This document shows, in pieces, positions 1 to 7,733 of a stretch of 10,450 bases of DNA. The notes under the pieces are model-generated. The model worked only from the letters and a program-made list of their open reading frames with translations. It did not search any database and was not told the DNA's origin. Both the position numbers and the translations under genes were made by a program. The stretch covers positions 6,465-16,914 of the forward strand of contig NWUY0300047033.1 of assembly GCA_004151065.3 (NCBI GenBank), given 5' to 3'. Source of the DNA: Larix sibirica. Its lineage: Eukaryota; Streptophyta; Pinopsida; Pinales; Pinaceae. Position 1 is the stretch's first letter; each line of letters begins with the position of its first letter.

Positions 1-301
1 TATCTCAAAATAGGCTTACCTTAATCCTCCATCAATGACATGTAGGTTTACCTTAATCCTCCATCAATGACATGTGGATGCTCAACAGGTTCAAACAATA
101 TAATTAACAACGATGGCTGCGTTGATGTGCTTAAAACAATGTGATTTTATCACAATTGTTACGCCTGTCCTTTCAAAGTTACCATAGTCAACACCAACTG
201 ACAGCCCTAAATGTATCTGTGTACATGATGTCTTGAGCCATGGGATCTGTGTATATGATGGCACTTGCAGGAGGAGCTTGAACGTCGCACAAATTTGAAA
301 A
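1..301. other. Upstream flank of the dioxygenase locus
   Basis: No gene is seen here; antisense reading frames in this stretch run into the dioxygenase exon and look like shadows. It holds a 32-bp tandem duplication at 11-74 and a 16-bp near-repeat (215-230 and 245-260, one mismatch). A small imperfect inverted repeat lies around 137-160. An AT-rich run at 97-104 could act as a TATA-like element, but it lies about 200 bases before the ATG and I would not call it a promoter. An in-frame TGA at 296-298, directly before the ATG, marks the 5' limit of the reading frame. Confidence 0.6.
11..74. repeat. 32-bp tandem duplication, two units
   Basis: Units 11-42 and 43-74 are the same length and differ at one position (C at 15, T at 47). 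Each contains the core CTTAATCCTCCATC or its equivalent. The near identity points to a recent slippage or template-switch duplication. No function is apparent. Confidence 0.9.
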
Positions 302-490
302 ATGGGTTCAGTTGAAGAAGAGGCTTCCCTGAGATATAATGCCCCGAACACCAAGTGGGGTAATTCTCTTATCAAGACCCAGGCTGTGCAAGAAATTGCA
401 GAAAAACAACCCCAAGGAGTTCCAGAGAGGTACATAAGATCAGATGAAGAGAGACCCACAGCAACAACATTACTATCTGATGACCAGGTG

Positions 491-690
491 GGCATCCCTG
501 TCATTGACATGGCCAAGCTCTCAGGAGATCTACAGAAACAACAAGAGATGGCTAAGATCGGCAAGGTTTGTGAAGAATGGGGCTTCTTTCAGGTAGATAC
601 GTACTGTTTAATGCCTATTAATGGCATCCCTGTCATTGACATGGCCAAGCTCTCAGGAGATCTACAGAAACATCAAGAGATGGCTAAGAT
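491..690 (+). repeat. Duplicated 68-bp exon 1 segment
   Basis: Copy 1 (491-558, inside exon 1, encoding GIPVIDMAKLSGDLQ and onward) recurs at 623-690 with one mismatch (A versus T, giving KQQEMAK versus KHQEMAK). The offset is 132 bases, a multiple of three, so the exon 1 frame reads through both copies before stopping at 713-715. The second copy sits where intron 1 and the start of exon 2 should be. Only 30 bases (593-622) separate the exon 1 donor from the second copy. Confidence 0.95.
593..677 (+). other. Possible rebuilt intron 1 using an acceptor inside the duplicate
   Basis: The exon 1 donor is at 593-594 (CAG followed by GTAGAT). An AG at 676-677, inside the duplicated segment, is the acceptor I found that joins exon 1 to exon 2 in frame. 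It would give WGFFQ-RWLRFI-PHSLIDDI, where RWLRFI has the same length as the six residues normally found there (family pattern LVNHGV/I). The acceptor has no good pyrimidine tract, so real use is doubtful. The downstream frameshift would still break the product. Confidence 0.4.
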
Positions 691-1118
691 TCATCCCTCA
701 CTCTTTAATAGATGACATAACGAGAATTGGAAAGGAGTTTTTTCAACTTCCTACGGAGGAGAAAGAAAAGTATGCGGCCAGAGATTATCAGGATTACGGC
801 CAGATCTTCGTTGTGTCTGAAGAGCAAAAGCTGGATTGGGGTGACTTGCTGGGTTTGACAATATTTCCCCTGCAATCCAGGAATTTGAGTGTGTGGCCAT
901 CTGTGCCTTCTGAATTCAAGTATGACCAATATAACATATTATAGGGACAATCGTCTTAAATCAGTTAATCTCTAAATTCTTTCTTTATAGTAAATAATCT
1001 CTAAATAATCAATAATATTGTGGGATTTGCAGAGAGATCGTGGATGCATACAATATTGAGATTAAAAAACTTGCTGCAAAGATTTTAAGTTTAATTGATG
1101 AGGATTTACACCTCAAGC

Positions 1119-1122
1119 CGAC
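1119..1122 (+). other. Single-base deletion (frameshift) in exon 3
   Basis: The frame from exon 2 reads KKLAAKILSLIDEDLHLKP and then goes out of frame, ending in a stop at 1162-1164. The next frame continues as DYFEQCFGNTYQKMRMNYY, the expected family sequence. The switch falls at CCG/ACTAC, so one base, most likely the G of a GAC codon, is missing. The total coding length misses a multiple of three by exactly one base. Confidence 0.85.
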
Positions 1123-1697
1123 TACTTTGAGCAGTGCTTTGGAAACACCTATCAAAAGATGAGAATGAATTACTATCCAACATGCCCAAGACCCGATCTT
1201 GTTCTTGGCATCAGCCCACATGCAGATGGAAGTGGCATTACACTGTTGCTGCAGGACAATGAGGTGGAAGGCTTGCACGTCAGAAAAGATGACAAATGGG
1301 TGGCTGTTCAACCCATTCCTTATGCTCTAGTCATCAACATTGGCAATTTGTTAGAGGTAAGATCCTTCAAACCAACTTATAATTTTGATGTTCATCTGGT
1401 TAAATTCAAGAAATCCAAATTCCGAAGTTTATGAGCTATATATTGATATAGGTGATGACAAATGGGAGATACAAGAGCATAGAGCATAGAGCAGTGACAA
1501 ACCAAGACAAGTCCAGACTATCCATCGCCGTCTTTTACAGTCCAGAATTTGAGGCAGAGATAGGCCCTGCACCAGAGCTGATTGATGAAAGCCATCCCTG
1601 CTTGTTCAGAAAATTTATACATGAAGATCGCATTAAATATTACTTGTCTCGCAAGTTGGAGGGAAAGGCATCATTATATGAGTCAGCAAGTGTTTGA

Positions 1698-2304
1698 AAC
1701 ATGCTTCTCTGTCAGGAACTGCATCGGGAAGAAGCTTGCAGATCCAGCTAGTGAGGGATCTGGAAAATTTAATTTCTGGTTTGTTAGGTTCTTTTCTGTT
1801 TTACAGAGATTGGTAAATTTATCTAAATTGCAAAAATTTTGAACTCATGGCAGAAGACAATAGACTTTTGTTGTTGCTCTCAGTTATCAATAATGCTATA
1901 CTTCCCCATTTGCAGTCTATATTTTATAAAGGTCTTTGTTTTTTTCTGATGGCCACTAGTGTGTTGTAAGAAAGGTTTTTGTTTTCAAGTATAGTAAGTA
2001 GTGTATGTATGATTAGCACAGTTACTTAACATTGATAGATACGGATAGGTCATTATTATTTATGTATTAGTTACAAGTTATATGTATCAATAATTACTAG
2101 TTATATAATTTAATTTTTTTTAAATATAGTTTTTACTGTAATTTAAGTCAACATCAAAAGTTTTTTAATTTTTTCTTTTTAGAGATGAATTTTTATTAAT
2201 GTATTAGATGTGAGGACTTGGAAACGATTTTGTTTTATTTTATCCTAGTGGTAATGCTTTTCCATCTTGAAAAGTATGCTTTACCTCTACAAATCTATGC
2301 GTTA
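1698..2304. other. AT-rich 3' flank of the dioxygenase locus
   Basis: This stretch may include the former 3' untranslated region. A frame that overlaps the last exon runs on to about 1842 but is an out-of-frame shadow with no family features. The rest is AT-rich with poly-T runs. I see no gene, RNA or clear terminator in it. Confidence 0.6.
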
Positions 2305-2371
2305 TTATATGTTCAAATGATCCCATGAATGCTCGAGGGAAATGACGAGAAGGTCGTTGTATTCAAAATAG
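2305..2371 (+). repeat. 67-bp flanking direct repeat, left copy (P1)
   Basis: Matches 4401-4467 over 67 bases with about five substitutions and no gaps; the core is AAATGATCCCATGAAT. It abuts the first base of long repeat copy A. Copy B has no equivalent at its left edge. It is much longer than an ordinary target-site duplication. Confidence 0.85.
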
Positions 2372-2485
2372 ATGGGGGACTCACTTTGAAAATGAAAAAC
2401 TATTAGCATTCCCTAAGATTGACGTAGTTAGTATCAATGTCCTCTCCCATTTACCATGTTCAAATCTTATCAAACATCTAAAATT

Positions 2486-2535
2486 ATGACCTTAGAGAAT
2501 GTTAATAATCATGACCTTAGAGAATGTTAATAATC
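2486..2535. repeat. 25-bp perfect tandem duplication in copy A
   Basis: Units 2486-2510 and 2511-2535 are identical and begin ATGACCTTAGAG. Copy B has a single diverged unit near 5720-5740, so the duplication arose after A and B separated. Confidence 0.9.
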
Positions 2536-2548
2536 ATGTATGGCAATC

Positions 2549-2592
2549 CTGAATGTGTTATTGTATAGACCTGAATGTGTTATTGTATAGAC
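2549..2592. repeat. 22-bp perfect tandem duplication in copy A
   Basis: Units 2549-2570 and 2571-2592 are identical (CTGAATGTGTTATTGTATAG then AC). Copy B has one unit near 5747-5768. It lies 13 bases after the 25-bp duplication. Confidence 0.9.
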
Positions 2593-2950
2593 CTCATGAA
2601 GTTGGAGTTGATAGATAATCTAGGTTCAAAATGGTACTAAAAGAAGAAAATATATCAACAAATCCACTCCTATGGGTGAACATTCATTCATTTGAAATGT
2701 TGCATTCATGTTTACTTTGGTACTTGACACCTTTGTGTCCACCATTTATAAACTCATTACTGGGGGATATAAACAACCTAGAAATTACAAAGAGTAGACA
2801 TTGAAGCATTTTATTAATAAAGTGAGGGGATTGGTCTAGGACTTCTTCCCCTCGCTATAAGGATCATTTTCTTTCTAAATTTAAAAAAGTATTGGACCAC
2901 ATGTTATGTTTTTATAACTTTATGCATTAGGTTCTTCATGGAAGATTCCA

Positions 2951-3127
2951 ATTAGAAATGATATGATCAATTTGCATTACCAAACAGACATGTATAATAT
3001 AAATTATTTCAAATGATGTAATGATTCCCATAAAATTAAATATTAGAAATTATATGATCAATTCGCATTACCAAACATGGATGTATAATATAAATCATCC
3101 CAGAGTAATAATTCCCATAAATTAAAT
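2951..3127. repeat. ~91-bp internal tandem repeat in copy A
   Basis: Unit 1 (2951-3041) and unit 2 (3042-3127) both run from ATTAGAAAT, through GCATTACCAAACA and TATAATATAAAT, to TTCCCATAAA and ATTAAAT. The same two units occur in copy B, so this repeat is older than the A/B duplication. On the reverse strand the TGTTTGGTAATG core resembles terminal segments of some plant MITEs, which is only a weak resemblance. Confidence 0.8.
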
Positions 3128-3403
3128 ATAATGTAATAGCATTTCTTTATAACCCGTGTTTTAGGCTAATCATGTTTAAAAAGTTATCGATCTTTGTTGG
3201 TAATCTAGAAATTATGATAAAGGAAGTGCCTTTATGTCCATTTGGAGAGTTTGGGAGGATGATATATATAGTCTAACTAGGCTTGAAACAATAAGGGATT
3301 TATGCAATGGAGTACAACTACATCTAGTAGGGTGGTATGACATCTCTATATAAGCAATATAACAACAACTTAGCAGTATGATTGGTGTCAATATGTCTTG
3401 TCA

Positions 3404-3793
3404 TTACTACAAAAGGGACCAATTTACGACAACATACCGATAACCAGTTCGATGTACGAACGTAAAAAAAAGTGGCTTTGTCATGTCACAAATTTCTCGT
3501 CAAACTTCTAACTTGAATTAACATCATCATTCTGATGATAGAATTACGATGTCCCTACAATATACATGGCAAGTAAATATCTCTACGAAGATGTCAGTAT
3601 ACTGACGTCATATAGACATCATTACGACATACATCCAACATTTTGAAAAGATGTAGTGTTGGGACAATGTCGTACTAAATATTGTTCTATCGCTGCACAC
3701 AGTGAGAACTTTGACACTATTTTGACACAACCATATCATCCATAGTTTACACATATGTCGATGGTACGTTCGACGACATGCTCACACTACAAA
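3404..3793 (+). mobile_element. CACTA-like terminal and subterminal motifs in copy A
   Basis: TTACTACAAAAGGG at 3404 followed by ACCAATTTACGACAAC resembles the start of En/Spm (CACTA) elements, which typically begin CACTACAA and are followed by repeated CGAC/GTCG motifs. A second motif, CACTACAAA, lies at 3785-3793, after a GTCG/CGAC-rich stretch. No matching inverted terminus was found in the window, the first motif is not a strict CACTA, and no transposase is present. It could be a truncated or non-autonomous relic. Confidence 0.3.
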
Positions 3794-3934
3794 TCATTAG
3801 TACTACTGCTAATATGTCGCTAGGTCGTTGGAAGTCCTATGTTCCTCCAAAAGAACAAATATTCGGTACTATGGCACCCTCGTTGGTCAACTGTCGATAA
3901 AGAGAAGTGGACATAGGTATTCTAACATACGACC

Positions 3935-4328
3935 TATGATATAATATTGACCTTTGTTGACTACCCTTCGTAAACATCAAGATTGGATTTATTGTTGAGT
4001 TTGTGATATAAGATCTCATAATTGTTATTGTGGGTTCTGCACTTGTCCTTTGGAAGCTTAGTGTCTAAGACGATCTATATTTTATCCAAGATTAGTAGTT
4101 GGAGGACATGGAACTTTTAAAGGTGATTGTAGGAAAGTGCATGCATGTTAAGAGAAGTTGCATGATATTGATGCATATGAACCAGCAACTTATGTGTAAG
4201 TAATGATAACATAATCAATGTACCTCCCATTCCCATTATGTAAATGTACTAGAAACTTATTTGTAAGTAATTAGAATGGGAGATGATATCGTTTTCATTA
4301 CTTACACATAAGTTGTTGGTTCATATCC
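3935..4328. repeat. Truncated foldback in copy A
   Basis: The left arm 3935-4210 matches the left arm in copy B. The right arm starts at 4292 (TTTTCATTACTTACACATAA) but ends after 37 bases at 4328, where copy B continues for about 240 more. The inner stem is less perfect than in B. Confidence 0.8.
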
Positions 4329-4329
4329 N
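4329..4329. other. Ambiguous base (N) at the break of homology
   Basis: This is the only N in the window. It falls on the base after the last position that copy A shares with copy B, inside a hairpin-forming repeat. This suggests an assembly join or a read-through failure rather than a random miscall. Confidence 0.85.
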
Positions 4330-4400
4330 TATGTACTACTATTACATTAAAATATTTCCAAAAGGCAGGTATAAGCTAGCTTTACTGCTAATTCCACTTG

Positions 4401-4467
4401 TTATATGTTTAAATGATCCCATGAATGTTCGAGGGTAATGACGAGAGGGTCCTTGTATTCAAAATAG
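4401..4467 (+). repeat. 67-bp flanking direct repeat, right copy (P2)
   Basis: Partner of 2305-2371. It begins 72 bases after the N at 4329. The sequence after it (TTTACATATATTCC) is unrelated to the start of copy A, so it is plausibly the original continuation of the locus before the insertion. Confidence 0.85.
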
Positions 4468-4485
4468 TTTACATATATTCCTTAA

Positions 4486-4622
4486 ACATTTTTAAAAGGA
4501 TGACTTTATTGTATTAATATTAATTAGTATTAAATTTGTTTTATGGACATTTTTTAAAAGAATGATTTTATTGTATTAAGGTTAATTAGTATTAAAGAAT
4601 GAGGAAAAAATGTGTTTTATGG
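4486..4622. repeat. Diverged tandem repeat, two units
   Basis: Unit 1 (4486-4546) and unit 2 (4547-4622) both run from ACATTTTTAAAAG, through TTTATTGTATTAA and TTAATTAGTATTAAA, to GTTTTATGG. Unit 2 carries an extra ~15 bases (GAATGAGGAAAAAATG region). Confidence 0.75.
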
Positions 4623-5366
4623 AAAATTAAGATAGATGATATATTTCACTTATGTGTTTTATGTTCAATTTTTAAGTAATATGATTTTTTTTTTAATGTG
4701 AGTTATTAGTATTTAAGGTTGGGTACTTTCTAGTTTAATTGTTATGTTTATTTTAATTATTTGTAATTGATGCAATGCTTACTTTGCATCTTAGGTGTGA
4801 AATTTGTAATTCATCTTGTAATTTTGTAAGCCATTTTTAATCTTAGCATTTGTAATTTTTAAGTTATTTTTGTGACCTTATTATACCCGAGCACAGATCT
4901 ATCTAAACTTTGGGTCTACCATGTGGCGAGAGGGATCAAATTCCTCAAGGCTCATACGGAAACCTAAGTTTACTTTTACAGACTGAAAAAAGGTTTGTGC
5001 CTCAAGGGATTTGATCCATCAGTAATTTAAATGGATCTATGTTGGTTTTAGTTGAGGAAAGATGGATCAGAACTTTAGATGATCATGATTATGTATATGT
5101 ATGTGTTTCAGAAGAATATGATCATTTCAAACTATAATTGTATTACCATAAAAAATAAAACATAACATTAAGAAATTTGAATTATTAGAAAGTTGAATAA
5201 AAGAAATATAATCACCTATCAATTACATATTAATTGATTTCAATCTTCTGTTTTCACTTTTCTCTTATACACACCGACACACTTTCCCATTTTGTCTTTT
5301 CAATTTTTCTATAATTTTAGTTTAGTGAAGACTATATATATAAAAGTTTAGGTTTTAGTTCAGTGA

Positions 5367-5369
<3 letters not shown>

Positions 5370-5401
<32 letters not shown>

Positions 5402-5422
5402 ATATCTATATATATATATATA
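5370..5422. repeat. TA-dinucleotide microsatellite
   Basis: A run of TA repeats interrupted by two CTATAT/CTATA steps. The 20-odd bases before it (TTTAGTTCAGTGAAGAC) repeat a similar phrase at about 5319-5330 that is also followed by a shorter TA run, so the repeat tract was itself locally duplicated. Confidence 0.9.
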
Positions 5423-6126
5423 ATTTAGTTTAGAGTGGACATTATCAAATTTTTATTTTTTAGCTATTATTTTATTATATTATTAGATTGCCATGTGGCA
5501 GCTCCACGTTGAGCACGGAATTACACTTCTCCCACATACTAGGCTATGAAAGGCACCTCTCAACACAATGATCGGGGACTCACTTTGGAAATGAAAAACT
5601 ATTAGCATCTTCAAGTCTGAGAAGACAAAAGTTCCCTAAGATTGACGCAGCTAGCACCAATGTCCTCTCCCATTGACCATGTTCAAATCTTATAAAACAT
5701 CTAAAATTATAACCTTAAAAAATGTTCATAACCATGTATGAAAATCCCGAATGTGTTATTGTATAGACCTCAAGAAGTTGGAGTTGATAGATAATCCAGC
5801 TACAAAATGGTACTAGAAGAAGAAAATATATCAACAAATCCACTCCTATTGGTGAACATTCATTCATTTTAAATGTTACGATGCATCATGTTTACTTGGT
5901 ACTTGACACCTTTGTGCCACCATTTATAAACTCATTGCTTGGGATATAAACAACCTAGAAACTACAGAGAGTAGACATTGAAGCATCTTATTAATAGAGT
6001 GAGGGGATTGGTTTAGGACTTCTTCCCCTGGATATAAGGATAATGTTTTACTAAATTTAAAGAAGTATTCAACCACATGTTATGTTTTTATAACTTTATG
6101 CATTAGGCTTTTCATGGAAGATTCCA

Positions 6127-6307
6127 ATTAGAAATGATATGATCAATTTGCATTACCAAACATATATGTATACTATAAATCATCTCAAATGATGTAATGA
6201 TTCCCGTAAAATTAAATATTAGAAATTATATGATCAATTAACATTACCAAACATGCACGTATAATATAAATCATCCCAGATGATGTAATAATTCCCATAA
6301 ATTAAAT
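6127..6307. repeat. ~91-bp internal tandem repeat in copy B
   Basis: Units 6127-6217 and 6218-6307 correspond to 2951-3041 and 3042-3127 in copy A. Both contain CATTACCAAACAT and end at ATTAAAT. Unit 2 in B keeps GATGATGTAATAATTCCC, where A lost a few bases. Confidence 0.8.
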
Positions 6308-6583
6308 ATAATGTAAATAGTATTTCTTTATAACCCGTGTTTTAGGCTAATCATGTTTCAAAATTATCGATCTTTGTTGGTAGTATAGAAATTATGATAA
6401 AGGAAGTGCCTTTATGTCCCTTTGGAGATTTTGGGAGGATGATATATATAGTCTATCTAGGCTTGAAACAATAAGGGATTTATGCAATGGGGTACAACTA
6501 CATCTAGTAGGGTGGTATGGCATCTCTATATAAGCAATATAACAACTACTTAGAAGTATGATTGGTATCAATATGTCATGTCA

Positions 6584-6965
6584 TTACTACAAAAGGGACC
6601 AATTTACGACAACATGCTGATAATCAGTTCGATGTACGAACATCGAAAACAGTGGCTTTGGCATGTCGCAAATTTCTCATCAAACTTCTGACTTGAATTA
6701 ACATCATCATTCTGATGACGAAATTATGATGTCCCTACAAAATACATGGCAAGTAAATATCTCTGTGAAGATGTTAGTATACCGATGTCATATAAACATC
6801 ATTACAACATATTTCCAACATTTTGAAAAGATGGGACGGTGTCGTACTAAATATTGTTCTATCGCTGCACATAGTTGGAACTTTGACACTATTTTGACAC
6901 AACCGCATCATCCATAGTTTACACATATGTCGATGGTACGTTCGACGACATTCCCACACTACAAA
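6584..6965 (+). mobile_element. CACTA-like terminal and subterminal motifs in copy B
   Basis: Counterpart of the copy A motifs: TTACTACAAAAGGG at 6584 and CACTACAAA at 6957-6965. Between them are many GTCG/CGAC-type words and a perfect 8-bp inverted repeat with a 4-base loop (TTCGATGT at 6628, ACATCGAA at 6640). As in copy A, an opposite terminus is missing. Confidence 0.3.
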
Positions 6966-7106
6966 TCGTTGGTACTACTGCTAATATGTCACTAGGTCGT
7001 TGGAAGTCCGATGTTCCTCCAAAAGAACAAATCTTCGGTACTATGGCACCCTCGTCGGTCAATTGTCGATAAAGAGAAGTGGACGTTGGTATTCTAACAT
7101 ACGTCC

Positions 7107-7733
7107 TATGATCTAATATTGAATTTTGTTGACTACCCTTCGTAAACATCAAGATTGGATTTATTGTTGAGGTTGTGATATAATATCTGATAATTGTTAT
7201 TATGGGTTCTTCACTCGTCCTTTGGAAGCTTAGTGTCTAAGACGATCCATATTTTATCCAAGGTTAGTAGTTGGAGGACATGGAACTTTTAAAGGTGATT
7301 GCAGGAAGGTGCATGCATGCTAAGAGAAGTTGCATTATATTGATGTATATGAACCAACAAATAATGTGTAAGTAATGAGAACATAATCACGTCCCATTCT
7401 CATTATGTAAATGTGCCAACAACTTATGTGTAAGTAATGAGAATGGGAGGTGATCGCATTCTCATTACTTACACATAAGTTGTTGGTTCATATCCAGCAA
7501 TATCATGCAACTTCTCTTAGCATGCATGCACTTTCCCGCGATCACCTTTAATAGTTCCATGTCCTCCAACTACTAACCTCGGATAAAATATGGATCATCT
7601 TAGAAACTAAGCTTCCAAAGGATGGGTACAGAACCCACAATAACAATTATGATATTTTGTATCACAACCTTAGCAATAAATCCATTCTTGATGTTTATTA
7701 AGGGAAACAAACAAAAGTCAATATTTGACCATA
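7107..7733. repeat. Long foldback (inverted repeat), arms ~276 bp
   Basis: The left arm (7107-7382) is the reverse complement of the right arm (7457-7733) at about 85% by eye with few indels. Landmarks in both arms are the TTGATGTTTA/TAAACATCAA word, AAGCTTCCAAAGGA, ACTTCTCTTAGCATGCATGC and CTCATTACTTACACAT. The right arm stops matching around 7733. A transcript through it could form a long hairpin and might feed small-RNA pathways, but nothing here shows that it is transcribed. Confidence 0.85.
7416..7486. repeat. Perfect 30-bp inner hairpin
   Basis: 7416-7445 (CCAACAACTTATGTGTAAGT and onward) is the exact reverse complement of 7457-7486, with an 11-base loop (GGAGGTGATCG). It is nested inside the longer foldback, and a further copy of the same word begins at about 7363 in the left arm. 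The word therefore occurs three times, two in one direction and one in the other. Confidence 0.95.

Larger units (their letters stand above)
302..1697 (+). pseudogene. 2-oxoglutarate/Fe(II)-dependent dioxygenase (SRG1-like), disrupted
   Basis: Members of this plant family (DIOX_N plus 2OG-FeII_Oxy domains) are soluble enzymes that oxidise small molecules, often in specialised or hormone metabolism, using 2-oxoglutarate, O2 and Fe(II). Exons read 302-592 (ending EEWGFFQ), about 678-919 (FFQLPTEEKEKYA, VVSEEQKLDWGD), 1033-1356 (MRMNYYPTCPRPD, ISPHADGSG) and 1452-1697 (TNGRYKSIEHRAVTN, RLSIAVFYSP). Introns 920-1032 and 1357-1451 are GT-AG and lie at positions usual for SRG1-like genes. Iron ligands are His (1219-1221), Asp (1225-1227) and His (1485-1487); the Arg/Ser pair for 2-oxoglutarate is at 1515-1523. 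The ATG follows an in-frame TGA and has A at -3 and G at +4. Two lesions break it: an exon 1 fragment repeated at 623-690, replacing the usual VNHG stretch, and one missing base near 1119-1121. Correcting the frame would give about 367 residues, normal for the family. The substrate cannot be read. Draft sequence errors are an alternative explanation. Confidence 0.85.
2372..4328 (+). repeat. Long direct repeat, copy A (~1.96 kb)
   Basis: Colinear with 5571-7495 from ATGGGGGACTCACTTT to the shared TTGGTTCATATCC. No frame exceeds about 60 codons between stops that start with Met, and no transposase or reverse transcriptase motif is visible. Copy A has its own small tandem duplications (2486-2535 and 2549-2592) and lacks about 25 bases present in copy B near 5609-5632. 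Internal features shared with B are a ~91-bp tandem repeat, a CACTA-like motif and the left arm of a foldback (3935-4210). Only the first 37 bases of the right arm are present before the N at 4329. It is most likely a non-autonomous transposon or a segmental duplication; the class is not established. Confidence 0.85.
4468..5570. other. AT-rich spacer between the two long repeats
   Basis: No gene is recognised. It contains a diverged tandem repeat (4486-4622), an imperfect 19-base inverted repeat (4933-4951 against 4999-5017, about 15 of 19 paired) and a TA-rich microsatellite (5370-5422). I found no primer-binding site after copy A and no polypurine tract before copy B, which argues against reading A and B as the LTRs of one retroelement. 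Confidence 0.65.
5571..7495 (+). repeat. Long direct repeat, copy B (~1.93 kb)
   Basis: Colinear partner of copy A, about 3.2 kb downstream and in the same orientation; roughly 85-90% similar by eye. It keeps single copies where A has the 25-bp and 22-bp tandem duplications. It continues without a break into the right foldback arm, so it is the more complete copy. Its left edge (before ATCGGGGACTCACTTT) shows no match to the 67-bp repeat that abuts copy A. No coding domain was recognised. Confidence 0.85.

Noticed and set aside
97-104. TATA-like AATATAAT as the dioxygenase promoter
   Set aside because: It lies about 200 bases before the ATG in AT-rich DNA with no other promoter evidence.
91-564. 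157-codon minus-strand frame at the left end
   Set aside because: It overlaps dioxygenase exon 1 on the opposite strand and has no family features; it is a shadow.
1582-1842. 86-codon plus-strand frame over the last exon
   Set aside because: It is out of frame with the dioxygenase exon, which carries the conserved family sequence.
2372-7495. Reading copies A and B as the two LTRs of one retrotransposon
   Set aside because: No TG...CA ends, no primer-binding site after A, no polypurine tract before B, and B continues directly into its foldback arm.
7107-7733. CRISPR array or bacterial-type structure
   Set aside because: The repeats are inverted rather than regularly spaced, and the window is plant-like with an intron-containing gene.
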